IMG/VR virus record: IMGVR_UViG_3300027736_000216
Location: 1-26,684 of that record
Length of the DNA: 26,684 nucleotides
Reading direction: 5' to 3' (one strand)
DNA from: a virus
The notes under the pieces are model-generated. The model was not told the DNA's origin. It was given only the letters and a program-made list of their open reading frames with translations, and searched no databases. Made by a program: the position numbers and the translations under genes. Below, piece after piece: positions 1 to 6,503 of the stretch (its first letter is position 1; every line of letters begins with the position of its first letter).

Positions 1-2000
1 ATAAGCTCGACAAGGTAACTCTCTGCCATGCTCATCCCATGCTCGACAAGGTTCATTTTAAATTCAGTCATCATTGGAGGCGCGCCCGCGTTAAAGGCCG
101 TTACATCACGGGACGCAAGCCAGCCGCCGATTGCAGCAAAGCCGCCCGACTTGTACCACCTCCACATTTTCTCCGCAGCTTGGGGGGTCATGCGCGGGGC
201 GTGCGACCAAACGCAAAACCACCGGCGGTCTTGAGAGTCAAGCGAAATCGGCACGGGGTCATTAGAGAACGCCAACACGAACACGCGGTTTGCCATCTGG
301 TAGGGATGCAGACCCTTGCGGTTCACTGTCAGCATCTCAGGCGGGGCGGCAATGATTGGCTTTAATTTATTAGCTAACGCGCGGCGTTCTTTTGCGTCCG
401 GCTCTTTGAGTTCATTCAAAATGAGAATCTCAGACTCAAGGGCGTAGCCAAACTGCGACGACATGGTGTCGTTATCTAGCAGGCCGCGATTCTTTAAATG
501 CTCACCACAGACCGCCCAGATAAAGGGTGCCCACATGGTGTCCTTGCCTGAGCCTTGATCGCCGCCATGCAACACGGCGTGATTGATTTTAATCTCGGGG
601 TGTTGCACCTTAAAGGCCATCACGTTAAAGATGTGTTCCAGTTCGTCAGCGTCAGGCACAAGCGTTTTGCAATGCTCAAGCCACGGCGTCACGTCACCGG
701 CGGCAACAGTTGGCCGCGCATCGCGCCAGCGATTGCCGTAAAGGTCGCCATCACGGGCGACAATGACTGACTCGCCTGCGGCGTAAGTGATACCGACAAG
801 CGCCTTCGCACCATGCTTTTGACGATTTTCATCAAAGCAGATTGACGCCTCGACCTTGGGGTTCTTGCCGTGGATTGAGTTGCATTTGATGTGACGAAAC
901 AAGGCGTTAAAAGTTGACCTTGATACTTCGCGGCGGTCTTGCATATCAAAATAGGACTCATCATCCTGAATGTAGGCGAAGCGCTCATACCACTGCGCCT
1001 TCTCAATGCGGCCTAGTTCTTTGCGCTCAACTTCGGCGACCACGGCGGCGGCGTCATCGGTAAACATGTCGGACGGCGTCAATTTTGATAAGGCCGCGTC
1101 CATAGCCAAGGCCAGCAGCTCATCACGCAAGCCGTGGGCGTGCTTGGGGCCACCATTCTCGGACACCCACTCAAGAAACGCGCTAGAGCCAAACTCGACG
1201 CAGTGGCTATGCAGGCAACAGTAGGCGCGGTTGGCGGGCATGTAACGGCCTTCAGGGTTGCCGTCCGTATGCTCGGCTGAGTTGGGACACATCACGCCCG
1301 CCCAGCCCTCAGCGTTGGGCTTGGACAGTAGCAAACCTTTGCCAGACAGCCACGCCATCACATCGTCAGCGCCATCGTCTGACAATCGAATGGGACGCAC
1401 GCCCACCGAGTCAGCAGGTGCAGGCACTACATCAAGGGCAGTGCAGATTTGCTCAAGCGTGAAGTCGCGCTCTGGATAAAACTCGACAAGTTTAGACGCA
1501 AAGTTGTTGCGGTCTGGTTTCAAGTTAATCGAACCAGGCAGTCGAAAGTTGCGCACGGCATTGATCGCGCCCTTGTCGGTGTAGCCCGCATCGGCGATGG
1601 CTTTAATGGCGGCGGCAAAATCGGCCTTTGTAGGTTGTTCTGAGAAGGCATAGCCCCACTGGAATGAACCCTCTGAGGTTTCCATTTTCCAAGTCGGCTC
1701 GATTGGTGGCACTTTGGCTTTGGTGCCTACGTCGTCCAGCACCATCACAAGCACGTACTCGCAGTTGGCAGCACTGGCGCTGACGTGGCCATCTTTGAAG
1801 CGGTCAATAATGAATGACGCCGTGTTGCCGTAAATCGCCCAGTCGTCTTTGATCCGTGCGGTAGGCAACATAGCCGGCCATGTGCATTTGATCGCGCCGT
1901 CTGCGTGGAATTGCAGTTCTTTGCCAATGGGCTTCTGGCGCACGATCAGCGCAGTCTCACCCTCGGGCGCCAAAGAAATTAAAAAATCTAAGAAATTCAT
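1..2000 (-). CDS. Phage primase-helicase (AEP-like primase + SF3/D5-type helicase), partial at window edge
   Basis: One uninterrupted frame of about 666 codons runs from ATG at 2000 off the left edge, so the C-terminus is missing. A Shine-Dalgarno AAGG lies 7 bases before the ATG. The N-terminal part has a hydrophobic strand ending in VLDDVGTK (acidic pair D89/D90), as in archaeo-eukaryotic-type primases. A zinc-ligand set follows (C238, H244, then C261/C262, H264, H266, C267). The C-terminal part is a superfamily 3 ATPase like the D5/DUF5906 proteins: Walker A GGDQGSGKDT from residue 479, Walker B strand EILILNE at 524-530, sensor-1 SND at 579-581, and arginine-finger-like DRRW at 591-594. 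The family makes primers and unwinds the fork. It is the last visible gene of the leftward replication operon, 18 bases after the 64-aa gene. The helicase call is firm. The primase assignment rests on fewer residues. Confidence 0.9.
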   Translation of the reverse strand, partial: MNFLDFLISLAPEGETALIVRQKPIGKELQFHADGAIKCTWPAMLPTARIKDDWAIYGNTASFIIDRFKDGHVSASAANCEYVLVMVLDDVGTKAKVPPIEPTWKMETSEGSFQWGYAFSEQPTKADFAAAIKAIADAGYTDKGAINAVRNFRLPGSINLKPDRNNFASKLVEFYPERDFTLEQICTALDVVPAPADSVGVRPIRLSDDGADDVMAWLSGKGLLLSKPNAEGWAGVMCPNSAEHTDGNPEGRYMPANRAYCCLHSHCVEFGSSAFLEWVSENGGPKHAHGLRDELLALAMDAALSKLTPSDMFTDDAAAVVAEVERKELGRIEKAQWYERFAYIQDDESYFDMQDRREVSRSTFNALFRHIKCNSIHGKNPKVEASICFDENRQKHGAKALVGITYAAGESVIVARDGDLYGNRWRDARPTVAAGDVTPWLEHCKTLVPDADELEHIFNVMAFKVQHPEIKINHAVLHGGDQGSGKDTMWAPFIWAVCGEHLKNRGLLDNDTMSSQFGYALESEILILNELKEPDAKERRALANKLKPIIAAPPEMLTVNRKGLHPYQMANRVFVLAFSNDPVPISLDSQDRRWFCVWSHAPRMTPQAAEKMWRWYKSGGFAAIGGWLASRDVTAFNAGAPPMMTEFKMNLVEHGMSMAESYLVEL

Positions 2001-2018
2001 GTTGTTGCCTTATGTTTA

Positions 2019-2213
2019 TTATTGAATGACCTGCACGGTCAACCATTCGCTTTCCCACTCTGTTTCTGTGCGGTCAAAAAACCCAAAGAAATCCCAACCG
2101 CCCAACCGATACCGGCGCGCTACACCGTAATTTATTTTTAAAACAGGCGCCCAATACGCGGGGCTAAACCCCATGCTTGTTCTGCTAACTGTTATTTCAG
2201 ATATAAGTTTCAT
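2019..2213 (-). CDS. Small hypothetical protein (64 aa) between polymerase and primase-helicase
   Basis: I do not recognise this protein. The ATG is one base past the polymerase TGA stop (TGAC ATG), and an AAAAGG Shine-Dalgarno lies inside the last polymerase codons, so translation is probably coupled. The 64 residues are rich in aromatics (WDFFGFF in the middle) with no cysteine motif, signal peptide or convincing membrane helix. The C-terminus is acidic and then hydrophobic. Its position in the replication operon suggests an accessory role, but this is inference only. The reading frame is supported by spacing and by filling the gap between two certain genes. Confidence 0.7.
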   Translation of the reverse strand: MKLISEITVSRTSMGFSPAYWAPVLKINYGVARRYRLGGWDFFGFFDRTETEWESEWLTVQVIQ

Positions 2214-2214
2214 G

Positions 2215-4119
2215 TCAGCCTTTTCCGTAGCGGGTCATAGTTTCTACTTCAGCGTTCAAGGGTAGGCCATCTGCCCACGCCGGCGCTGTACACATCACAC
2301 GTTTTAATTTTTCTGCGGCGTAGGGGTCTGCGGTTTCAAGCACAATTTCATCATGCACATGCAACACAACGTCGTCGAGTTGGCGCAGGGCGTGGCGAAG
2401 CAAATCGTTGGCCACTGCCTGCGTTACATTTTCACATGCCAAGCCTTTCCACAGACGGGCGCGTGGCCATTCTTTTGCATCTTGCGCTGGCTTCCATGCC
2501 GCTTTGGCATAACTGACGCCCTCTGATTCCAATTTGGCATAGGGGTAGCACAAAATGCGGCCAGAGGGTAGGGCATACCATAGGTGCAGGCCATCATATA
2601 AATATGTTATACGGCCAGCCTTAAACTCGCGCCCTTTGTTTCGCATGGCGCGGGTATAGGATTCCTCTAAAGCCGACCAGTAAGGTACGCTCCAAGGATT
2701 AGCACGGCGCCAGCCATCAACCATTCGCTTGGCCACAGGCTCTGGAAGACTAATACCGTAAGCGCGGCCCATGGCAGCAAATGCACCAACGCTTCCAGCA
2801 AACCCACACGCAAGTTCCTGTACCTTTCCAATCTGGCGCTGATCCTTGGTGACGTCATCGATGCGAATGTTGAAGGTGGCGGCGGCGTTGACTTTGTAGA
2901 CGTCTTCGCCGGATTTAAAGAGATCCAATTTGTTTTGACCTCGGCTTGAGAGCCACGGGTTGACTCGGGCTTCGATGGCTGCCCAGTCGGCGACGACAAG
3001 GTGCTTGCCTTCGGCTGGGATGATTGCAGGTCGGAGCATTCCTTTAAGAACATCGGTAACGCGCTTTCCATACCTTGGCACGATTGCATGGCCTCGCACC
3101 ATTGCGTGACGGACATCGTCGGGTTCTTCGGCGCACTTTCGGGTGAAGTTGTGAACCTGCGCGCCATACGAAGACGCTCGGCCTGTCGCAGACCCTCCAG
3201 CGAATACGAAAGCTCCTCTAACTCTCGCGTCCTCCTCATCTGCCAAAGCTGCGAGTCGGCTAAATTTTGCGACTGACGACGCCCAAAGGTCGTCTGCGCA
3301 TTGGATGACTTCTTGGACGTCGGCTGGGACTTCATCGGGGTTCTCCATCAATAAAAGGTTTGCACGAACTGTTTTGTCGATGGAATATTTGCCGTCTTTT
3401 TCCATCAACTTCTTGGCCTCGTCGCCTACGCGCTCAAGTACCCACTCGCGCATGCGTGGCGACCGGACGCTAGCAATAGCGCCGTTGGTCACTTCCTTGA
3501 CAATTTCCTCGATCTCGATCAACTCGTCTGACGCGTACTTAACTGCGGCGTGGCACAGCGGCACGTCCACCAGCACGCCTCGGTCGTTGATCTGTTCGTT
3601 GACGTGATAGTCTTCTAATTCTTCTGCGCTAAGGTCACGCATGCCCTTGCTGATTGCACGCATGGCGCGCACGTCTTGCTCGCAATATTTAATCATCTCG
3701 GCCATGAGTTCTGGCGAGTCTTTGAATGGCGGCACGCACATCAAGCGGATCAGTTGCGCGCCTCTGTGATCTTTCTTCATGGACGCGCCAGCAAAGCGGC
3801 CAACGTCCTCCAGACTGCCAGGCGCGCAGTTGGCGCGGGCTTGTGTTGCAGTGCAATAGAATTGCTCCAATTTAAAATTGATCTGCAACACGTACCAAAA
3901 GATCAAACGCTCGAACGCCGCGTTGTGCGCCCTGATCTGGCCGGTGTAGTTGCGTACGCGCTCGGGGAATGGCTGGGCAGGCGTCCACGTCACCACGTCT
4001 TCATCGTCAAACGCGTAGGACATGCACAGCACATCGGTACTGGCATCCTGCGCATAGTTGTACACGCCTTTGGCGCGTAGGTCGCACATACTGCGCGTTT
4101 CAAAATCTAACCAAAGCAT
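2215..4119 (-). CDS. DNA polymerase I (family A) with 3'-5' exonuclease domain
   Basis: A replicative phage polymerase of 634 aa. It lacks the 5'-3' exonuclease domain of bacterial Pol I, as phage forms usually do. Exonuclease motifs: ExoI D5/E7 (LDFETR), ExoII HNAAFE at 65-70, ExoIII YCEQD with Y145 and D149. Polymerase motifs: TGRASS at 312-317, motif A DWAAIEAR at 378-385, motif B R428-x3-K432 with L436 and F440, and motif C HDE at 589-591. All catalytic carboxylates (D378, D590) are present. By alignment to the E. coli RRxxKxxNF pattern, L436 sits where Phe762 does. The start is fixed by AAAGGAG six to seven bases upstream. The gene follows the 218-aa gene across a short hairpin and is followed by the 64-aa gene. 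Confidence 0.97.
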   Translation of the reverse strand: MLWLDFETRSMCDLRAKGVYNYAQDASTDVLCMSYAFDDEDVVTWTPAQPFPERVRNYTGQIRAHNAAFERLIFWYVLQINFKLEQFYCTATQARANCAPGSLEDVGRFAGASMKKDHRGAQLIRLMCVPPFKDSPELMAEMIKYCEQDVRAMRAISKGMRDLSAEELEDYHVNEQINDRGVLVDVPLCHAAVKYASDELIEIEEIVKEVTNGAIASVRSPRMREWVLERVGDEAKKLMEKDGKYSIDKTVRANLLLMENPDEVPADVQEVIQCADDLWASSVAKFSRLAALADEEDARVRGAFVFAGGSATGRASSYGAQVHNFTRKCAEEPDDVRHAMVRGHAIVPRYGKRVTDVLKGMLRPAIIPAEGKHLVVADWAAIEARVNPWLSSRGQNKLDLFKSGEDVYKVNAAATFNIRIDDVTKDQRQIGKVQELACGFAGSVGAFAAMGRAYGISLPEPVAKRMVDGWRRANPWSVPYWSALEESYTRAMRNKGREFKAGRITYLYDGLHLWYALPSGRILCYPYAKLESEGVSYAKAAWKPAQDAKEWPRARLWKGLACENVTQAVANDLLRHALRQLDDVVLHVHDEIVLETADPYAAEKLKRVMCTAPAWADGLPLNAEVETMTRYGKG

Positions 4120-4135
4120 TGGCGTCTCCTTTCCA

Positions 4136-4156
4136 ATGGGCGCTCATAACGCCCAT
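4136..4156 (-). promoter_or_regulatory. Hairpin in the leader of the polymerase gene
   Basis: A perfect 7-bp inverted repeat (ATGGGCG / CGCCCAT) with a 7-base loop lies between the stop of the 218-aa gene and the polymerase ribosome binding site. No T-run follows it on the coding strand, so it is not a standard intrinsic terminator. It could act as a partial attenuator, an RNA processing site or a 3' stabiliser separating the levels of the two products. Only the structure is seen; the function is inferred. Confidence 0.45.
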
Positions 4157-4164
4157 CAGAAAAG

Positions 4165-4821
4165 TTACGCAGCGCGGCGGCGACGTGCAGGCGCTTTGGC
4201 AGCTTCCTGCTCGGCAGTTGGCCAAGCTGGCTCATCGGCCTTGGGCTTTTCACCATCCATGCTTACCCACTCGACAACTTCAAACACTGGCGTGTAAATT
4301 TTGCCGTAGGATTTGTGGGCGTAGTGGTCTTTCTTCAGACGCACGATTGGCACTGGTTTGGTTTGGTCTTTCTCGACCTGCTCGGCCAAGGCCACGGCCA
4401 AGGTTTGAACCGCACGCTTGCCGCCCACTGACGTGGTGGTGAAACGCGCTTCCATGCCTTTGTCTTCGCCTGATATGCACTTGATGGACATACCGACCTG
4501 AGTTTCCCAACCCTTTTTGGCTTGGGGCGGTGCCTCATCCAACTCAGGCAGTGGGTTGCTCACGCTGGTCATTTTCTCGCCCAACACTTCGCCATCGCCC
4601 CAAGCGATGAAACCATGCACGAATGAGAAAGGGTTGACTGCCCAGACAGCGTCGTCCTCAACTTCGGTTTGATCTGCACCAAAGACCCAGTGGCCAGTTT
4701 TGTCCATCTTAATAATGACAACACCAGACGGGCCAACTTCGGCTTGGATCGAACGCAAAGCGCTAGACAAAGTAGAAACAGCGGGGAGATTAGCTTGAGA
4801 GAAGGTTACTAAATTAGACAT
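4165..4821 (-). CDS. Phage replication-operon protein, possible ssDNA-binding protein (218 aa)
   Basis: The family is not certain. The gene lies between the Cas4-like protein and the polymerase, where phages of this kind often carry an ssDNA-binding protein. The composition fits a mainly beta-stranded core (residues about 30-175) with many aromatic and valine-rich strands. A short variable tail follows. Unlike T7 gp2.5 and bacterial SSB, the tail is not acidic to the end: it finishes in PARRRRAA. The start has an AAGGA site 6-7 bases upstream. The stop is TAA at 4165. Alternatives are an annealing or nuclease-cofactor protein working with the neighbouring DUF2800 protein. The gene itself is certain; the function is inferred from position. 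Confidence 0.8.
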   Translation of the reverse strand: MSNLVTFSQANLPAVSTLSSALRSIQAEVGPSGVVIIKMDKTGHWVFGADQTEVEDDAVWAVNPFSFVHGFIAWGDGEVLGEKMTSVSNPLPELDEAPPQAKKGWETQVGMSIKCISGEDKGMEARFTTTSVGGKRAVQTLAVALAEQVEKDQTKPVPIVRLKKDHYAHKSYGKIYTPVFEVVEWVSMDGEKPKADEPAWPTAEQEAAKAPARRRRAA

Positions 4822-4830
4822 GATTTTTCC

Positions 4831-5958
4831 TTACTGTAGTTTAGATAAAGCTCCACGCAAGTGGGAGCCCAAGAGCATCACTTCGGGGCGCGGATCATCC
4901 GCGCTTGCCAAAGTGTTACCTGACGAGATGGCGACCACGAGGTCTTCCGGTAGGCCGATCTTGCGCTTTTTGAGCGCCTTTTCGGCCTTGGCGGGGGAGA
5001 CGACAGTAGTCTCCATCACTTCAGATTCTGTGAGGCCATAGGCAAACAAAGCAATCTTTGCTTTTTCGTCGTCTGACCATGACCGGATGGCACGCTTGGC
5101 CACCAGTTTGTATTCGGGCAACTTAGCGCCAGACTCAAGCATCTGCAATGCAAGGGCGCGCAAGTCTTTGATCCAATCTTCTAGCATGTCAGCGGTTTTA
5201 AGATAGTCGCTGATCTGCGGTGCTGGCAACGCTTCAATTTGCACCTTAAGCGCACGGTCGGCAGCGCCTGTCATATTGGGGCAGATGGGCTTGGCCGCGC
5301 ACCACTTGCAGTGATCGCCCACGGCCAGCTTTGCGTCAGGCTTCTCGGCTTGCTTAACGGCCTGCACCAACTCCAATTCAAACTTGGCGATGCGCTCAGG
5401 CGTTGTCACCCAGCGGCGTATCTCAGGCGGCTGGACAATGACCATCTCAATCTCAGTCACGCCATCAAACGCCCACTGCGCTTCTTTGGTACGCATAGCA
5501 GCGGCGGCGTAGAACATCAGTTGCGGGTTTTCCTCAACCTCGACCATAACGCCGTCACCGAATTTCCAATCCAGTACAACAGCGCGATTGCCAATACGAC
5601 CAATAAGGTCAGTAGACCCAAAAACACCGTCAAGCAAGTTACCAAAATTGACGCTTGTCTCGGCCTCGATTTCCATGATTCGTTCAGGATCGATTGCATC
5701 TAATGCCTCCAATGCCGGTTTGATTTTAGTATCAATCAATTCTTGCGTCAGAACTTGGTCTTCATAGCGTGAGCCAAGGTAATGCTCAGGAGCTTCGTCG
5801 CCCATGATGAGTTCGGCCATGACATTGTGAAGGAGTGTACCTTCGTCAGCGTATTTGCTGGATGGCCTTGGCGGCATTTTTTGCACCAGCGCCACACTGC
5901 CTGGGCAGTTGATGACGCGCTTGGCTGTAGAGCCACCGACGATGTTACTGTGTTGCAT
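4831..5958 (-). CDS. DUF2800 family protein, Cas4/AddB-like PD-(D/E)XK nuclease fold with Fe-S cysteines
   Basis: The 375-aa length matches DUF2800 phage proteins, which are related to Cas4 and RecB-type nucleases. Recognisable parts are C18 (INCPGS), the DEGTLLH helix with H44, the acidic strand FGSTDL with D117, the catalytic D130-x-K132 (VLDWKFG), and the QLMFYA helix with Q146 and Y150. The C-terminal cysteine cluster is C217, C220 and C226. With C18 these make four ligands, as in the 4Fe-4S cluster of Cas4. It probably trims DNA ends or serves recombination-coupled replication. ATG at 5958 has GGAGA six bases upstream and overlaps the previous gene by 14 bases. It is followed after 9 bases by the 218-aa gene. 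Confidence 0.9.
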   Translation of the reverse strand: MQHSNIVGGSTAKRVINCPGSVALVQKMPPRPSSKYADEGTLLHNVMAELIMGDEAPEHYLGSRYEDQVLTQELIDTKIKPALEALDAIDPERIMEIEAETSVNFGNLLDGVFGSTDLIGRIGNRAVVLDWKFGDGVMVEVEENPQLMFYAAAAMRTKEAQWAFDGVTEIEMVIVQPPEIRRWVTTPERIAKFELELVQAVKQAEKPDAKLAVGDHCKWCAAKPICPNMTGAADRALKVQIEALPAPQISDYLKTADMLEDWIKDLRALALQMLESGAKLPEYKLVAKRAIRSWSDDEKAKIALFAYGLTESEVMETTVVSPAKAEKALKKRKIGLPEDLVVAISSGNTLASADDPRPEVMLLGSHLRGALSKLQ

Positions 5959-6130
5959 CTGATGTCTCCGTTAAAGCAATAAGAGCGTCACGCAACTGTT
6001 CTGTTTGCGCTCGCGTAAGGTTTGTGCTGGCGTAACCACAATGGCGATGGACGCTAATCCAAATGCCACCTTCATATTCGCTTAATGTAACGCTAGACCC
6101 TTGTTGATCTGCTTCTACTCTAATGTCCAT
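5945..6130 (-). CDS. Small phage protein (61 aa), first gene of the leftward replication operon
   Basis: The start at 6130 is chosen over an upstream in-frame codon at 6169 because a perfect AAAGGAG (6137-6143) lies six bases before it. The upstream option would place the start inside the promoter. The protein is a short beta-rich domain with a GGIWISVHRHCGYAST stretch followed by an amphipathic helix (LTRAQTEQLRDALIAL). Small proteins of this type recur in phage early operons, but I know of no tested function. It overlaps the DUF2800 gene by 14 bases, so it is co-transcribed and probably translationally coupled. It is the first gene after the leftward promoter, the usual place for a regulator or host-takeover protein. 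Confidence 0.8.
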   Translation of the reverse strand: MDIRVEADQQGSSVTLSEYEGGIWISVHRHCGYASTNLTRAQTEQLRDALIALTETSDATQ

Positions 6131-6149
6131 TTGACTCTCCTTTATTGAA

Positions 6150-6178
6150 TTGAAATTGAATATTAGCACAGAAATAAT
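6150..6178 (+). promoter_or_regulatory. Rightward promoter P1 for the VRR-NUC/helicase operon
   Basis: TTGAAA (6150-6155), 17-base spacer, AATAAT (6173-6178): each box differs from consensus at one position. The predicted start is near 6185, about 30 bases before ATG 6216. It occupies the same DNA as the leftward promoter on the other strand, so the two are unlikely to be used at the same instant. Confidence 0.55.
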
Positions 6179-6188
6179 TGTTGTGCAA
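6160..6188 (-). promoter_or_regulatory. Sigma70-type promoter for the leftward replication operon
   Basis: On the minus strand the -35 box TTGCAC (6183-6188) is separated by 17 bases from the -10 box TAATAT (6160-6165). The -10 is preceded by TGC, an extended -10. Transcription would begin near 6153, about 23 bases before the ATG at 6130. This is the best promoter match in the window. It overlaps both rightward promoters and contains the inverted repeat. Confidence 0.7.
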
Positions 6189-6189
6189 A
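6163..6189. promoter_or_regulatory. Inverted repeat, candidate operator between divergent promoters
   Basis: Arms TTAGCACA (6163-6170) and TGTGCAAA (6182-6189) are an imperfect inverted repeat matching at 7 of 8 positions, with centres 19 bp apart, about two helical turns. That geometry suits a dimeric repressor. It covers the spacer of the leftward promoter and the -10 of rightward P1, so a bound protein could block both directions. No repressor gene is recognisable in the window. Confidence 0.45.
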
Positions 6190-6208
6190 TCTTTTTTACA
6201 TGTATACT
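6181..6208 (+). promoter_or_regulatory. Possible second rightward promoter P2
   Basis: TTGTGC (6181-6186), 16-base spacer, TATACT (6203-6208). The predicted start, at about 6215, coincides with the ATG at 6216, so a transcript from here would be leaderless or nearly so. That would fit the lack of a Shine-Dalgarno before that ATG. Weaker than P1 in the -35 box. Confidence 0.4.
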
Positions 6209-6215
6209 TTACGGC

Positions 6216-6503
6216 ATGCGAGAAAAAGAAATTGAAATTTATTTTGATTGGGCTGTGCAGCGCATCGGTGGCCGGACTTGGAAGTTTACTTCGCCCGGAC
6301 GCAAAGGTGTAGCAGATCGCATTGCGTGTTTACCCGATGGCCAAACTTGGTTTGTGGAATTGAAAACCAAAGGCGGCAGATTGTCAGAACTGCAAAAATT
6401 ATTTGAGGTGGACATGCTGTTGTTGAATCAGAACTACACATGTTTATGGACTAAGGAACAAATTGATGGTTTCATTACGACCCTATCAAGAGACAGCCGC
6501 TGA
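6216..6503 (+). CDS. VRR-NUC domain nuclease
   Basis: A stand-alone VRR-NUC protein of 95 aa, the usual size for phage versions of this PD-(D/E)XK endonuclease family. The family signature is plain: GRKGVADRIACL, with the catalytic aspartate in ADR, then the strand FVELKTKGGRLSELQ carrying the E-x-K pair, then a helix. Such proteins cut branched or flapped DNA and in phages typically sit beside an SNF2-type helicase, as here. ATG 6216 is chosen over an in-frame TTG at 6150 because the latter would lie in the promoter and code for an atypical hydrophobic extension. No clear Shine-Dalgarno precedes it. It overlaps the helicase gene by 38 bases. Confidence 0.92.
   Translation: MREKEIEIYFDWAVQRIGGRTWKFTSPGRKGVADRIACLPDGQTWFVELKTKGGRLSELQKLFEVDMLLLNQNYTCLWTKEQIDGFITTLSRDSR

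Noticed and set aside
2667-3335. 222-codon minus-strand frame inside the polymerase gene, with a hydrophobic C-terminus
   Set aside because: It lies entirely within the polymerase gene in another frame. The polymerase motifs are intact across the region, so this is a coding shadow.
6150-6215. N-terminal extension of the VRR-NUC protein from TTG 6150
   Set aside because: It would start inside the promoter, lacks a ribosome site and adds a hydrophobic stretch not expected in this family.
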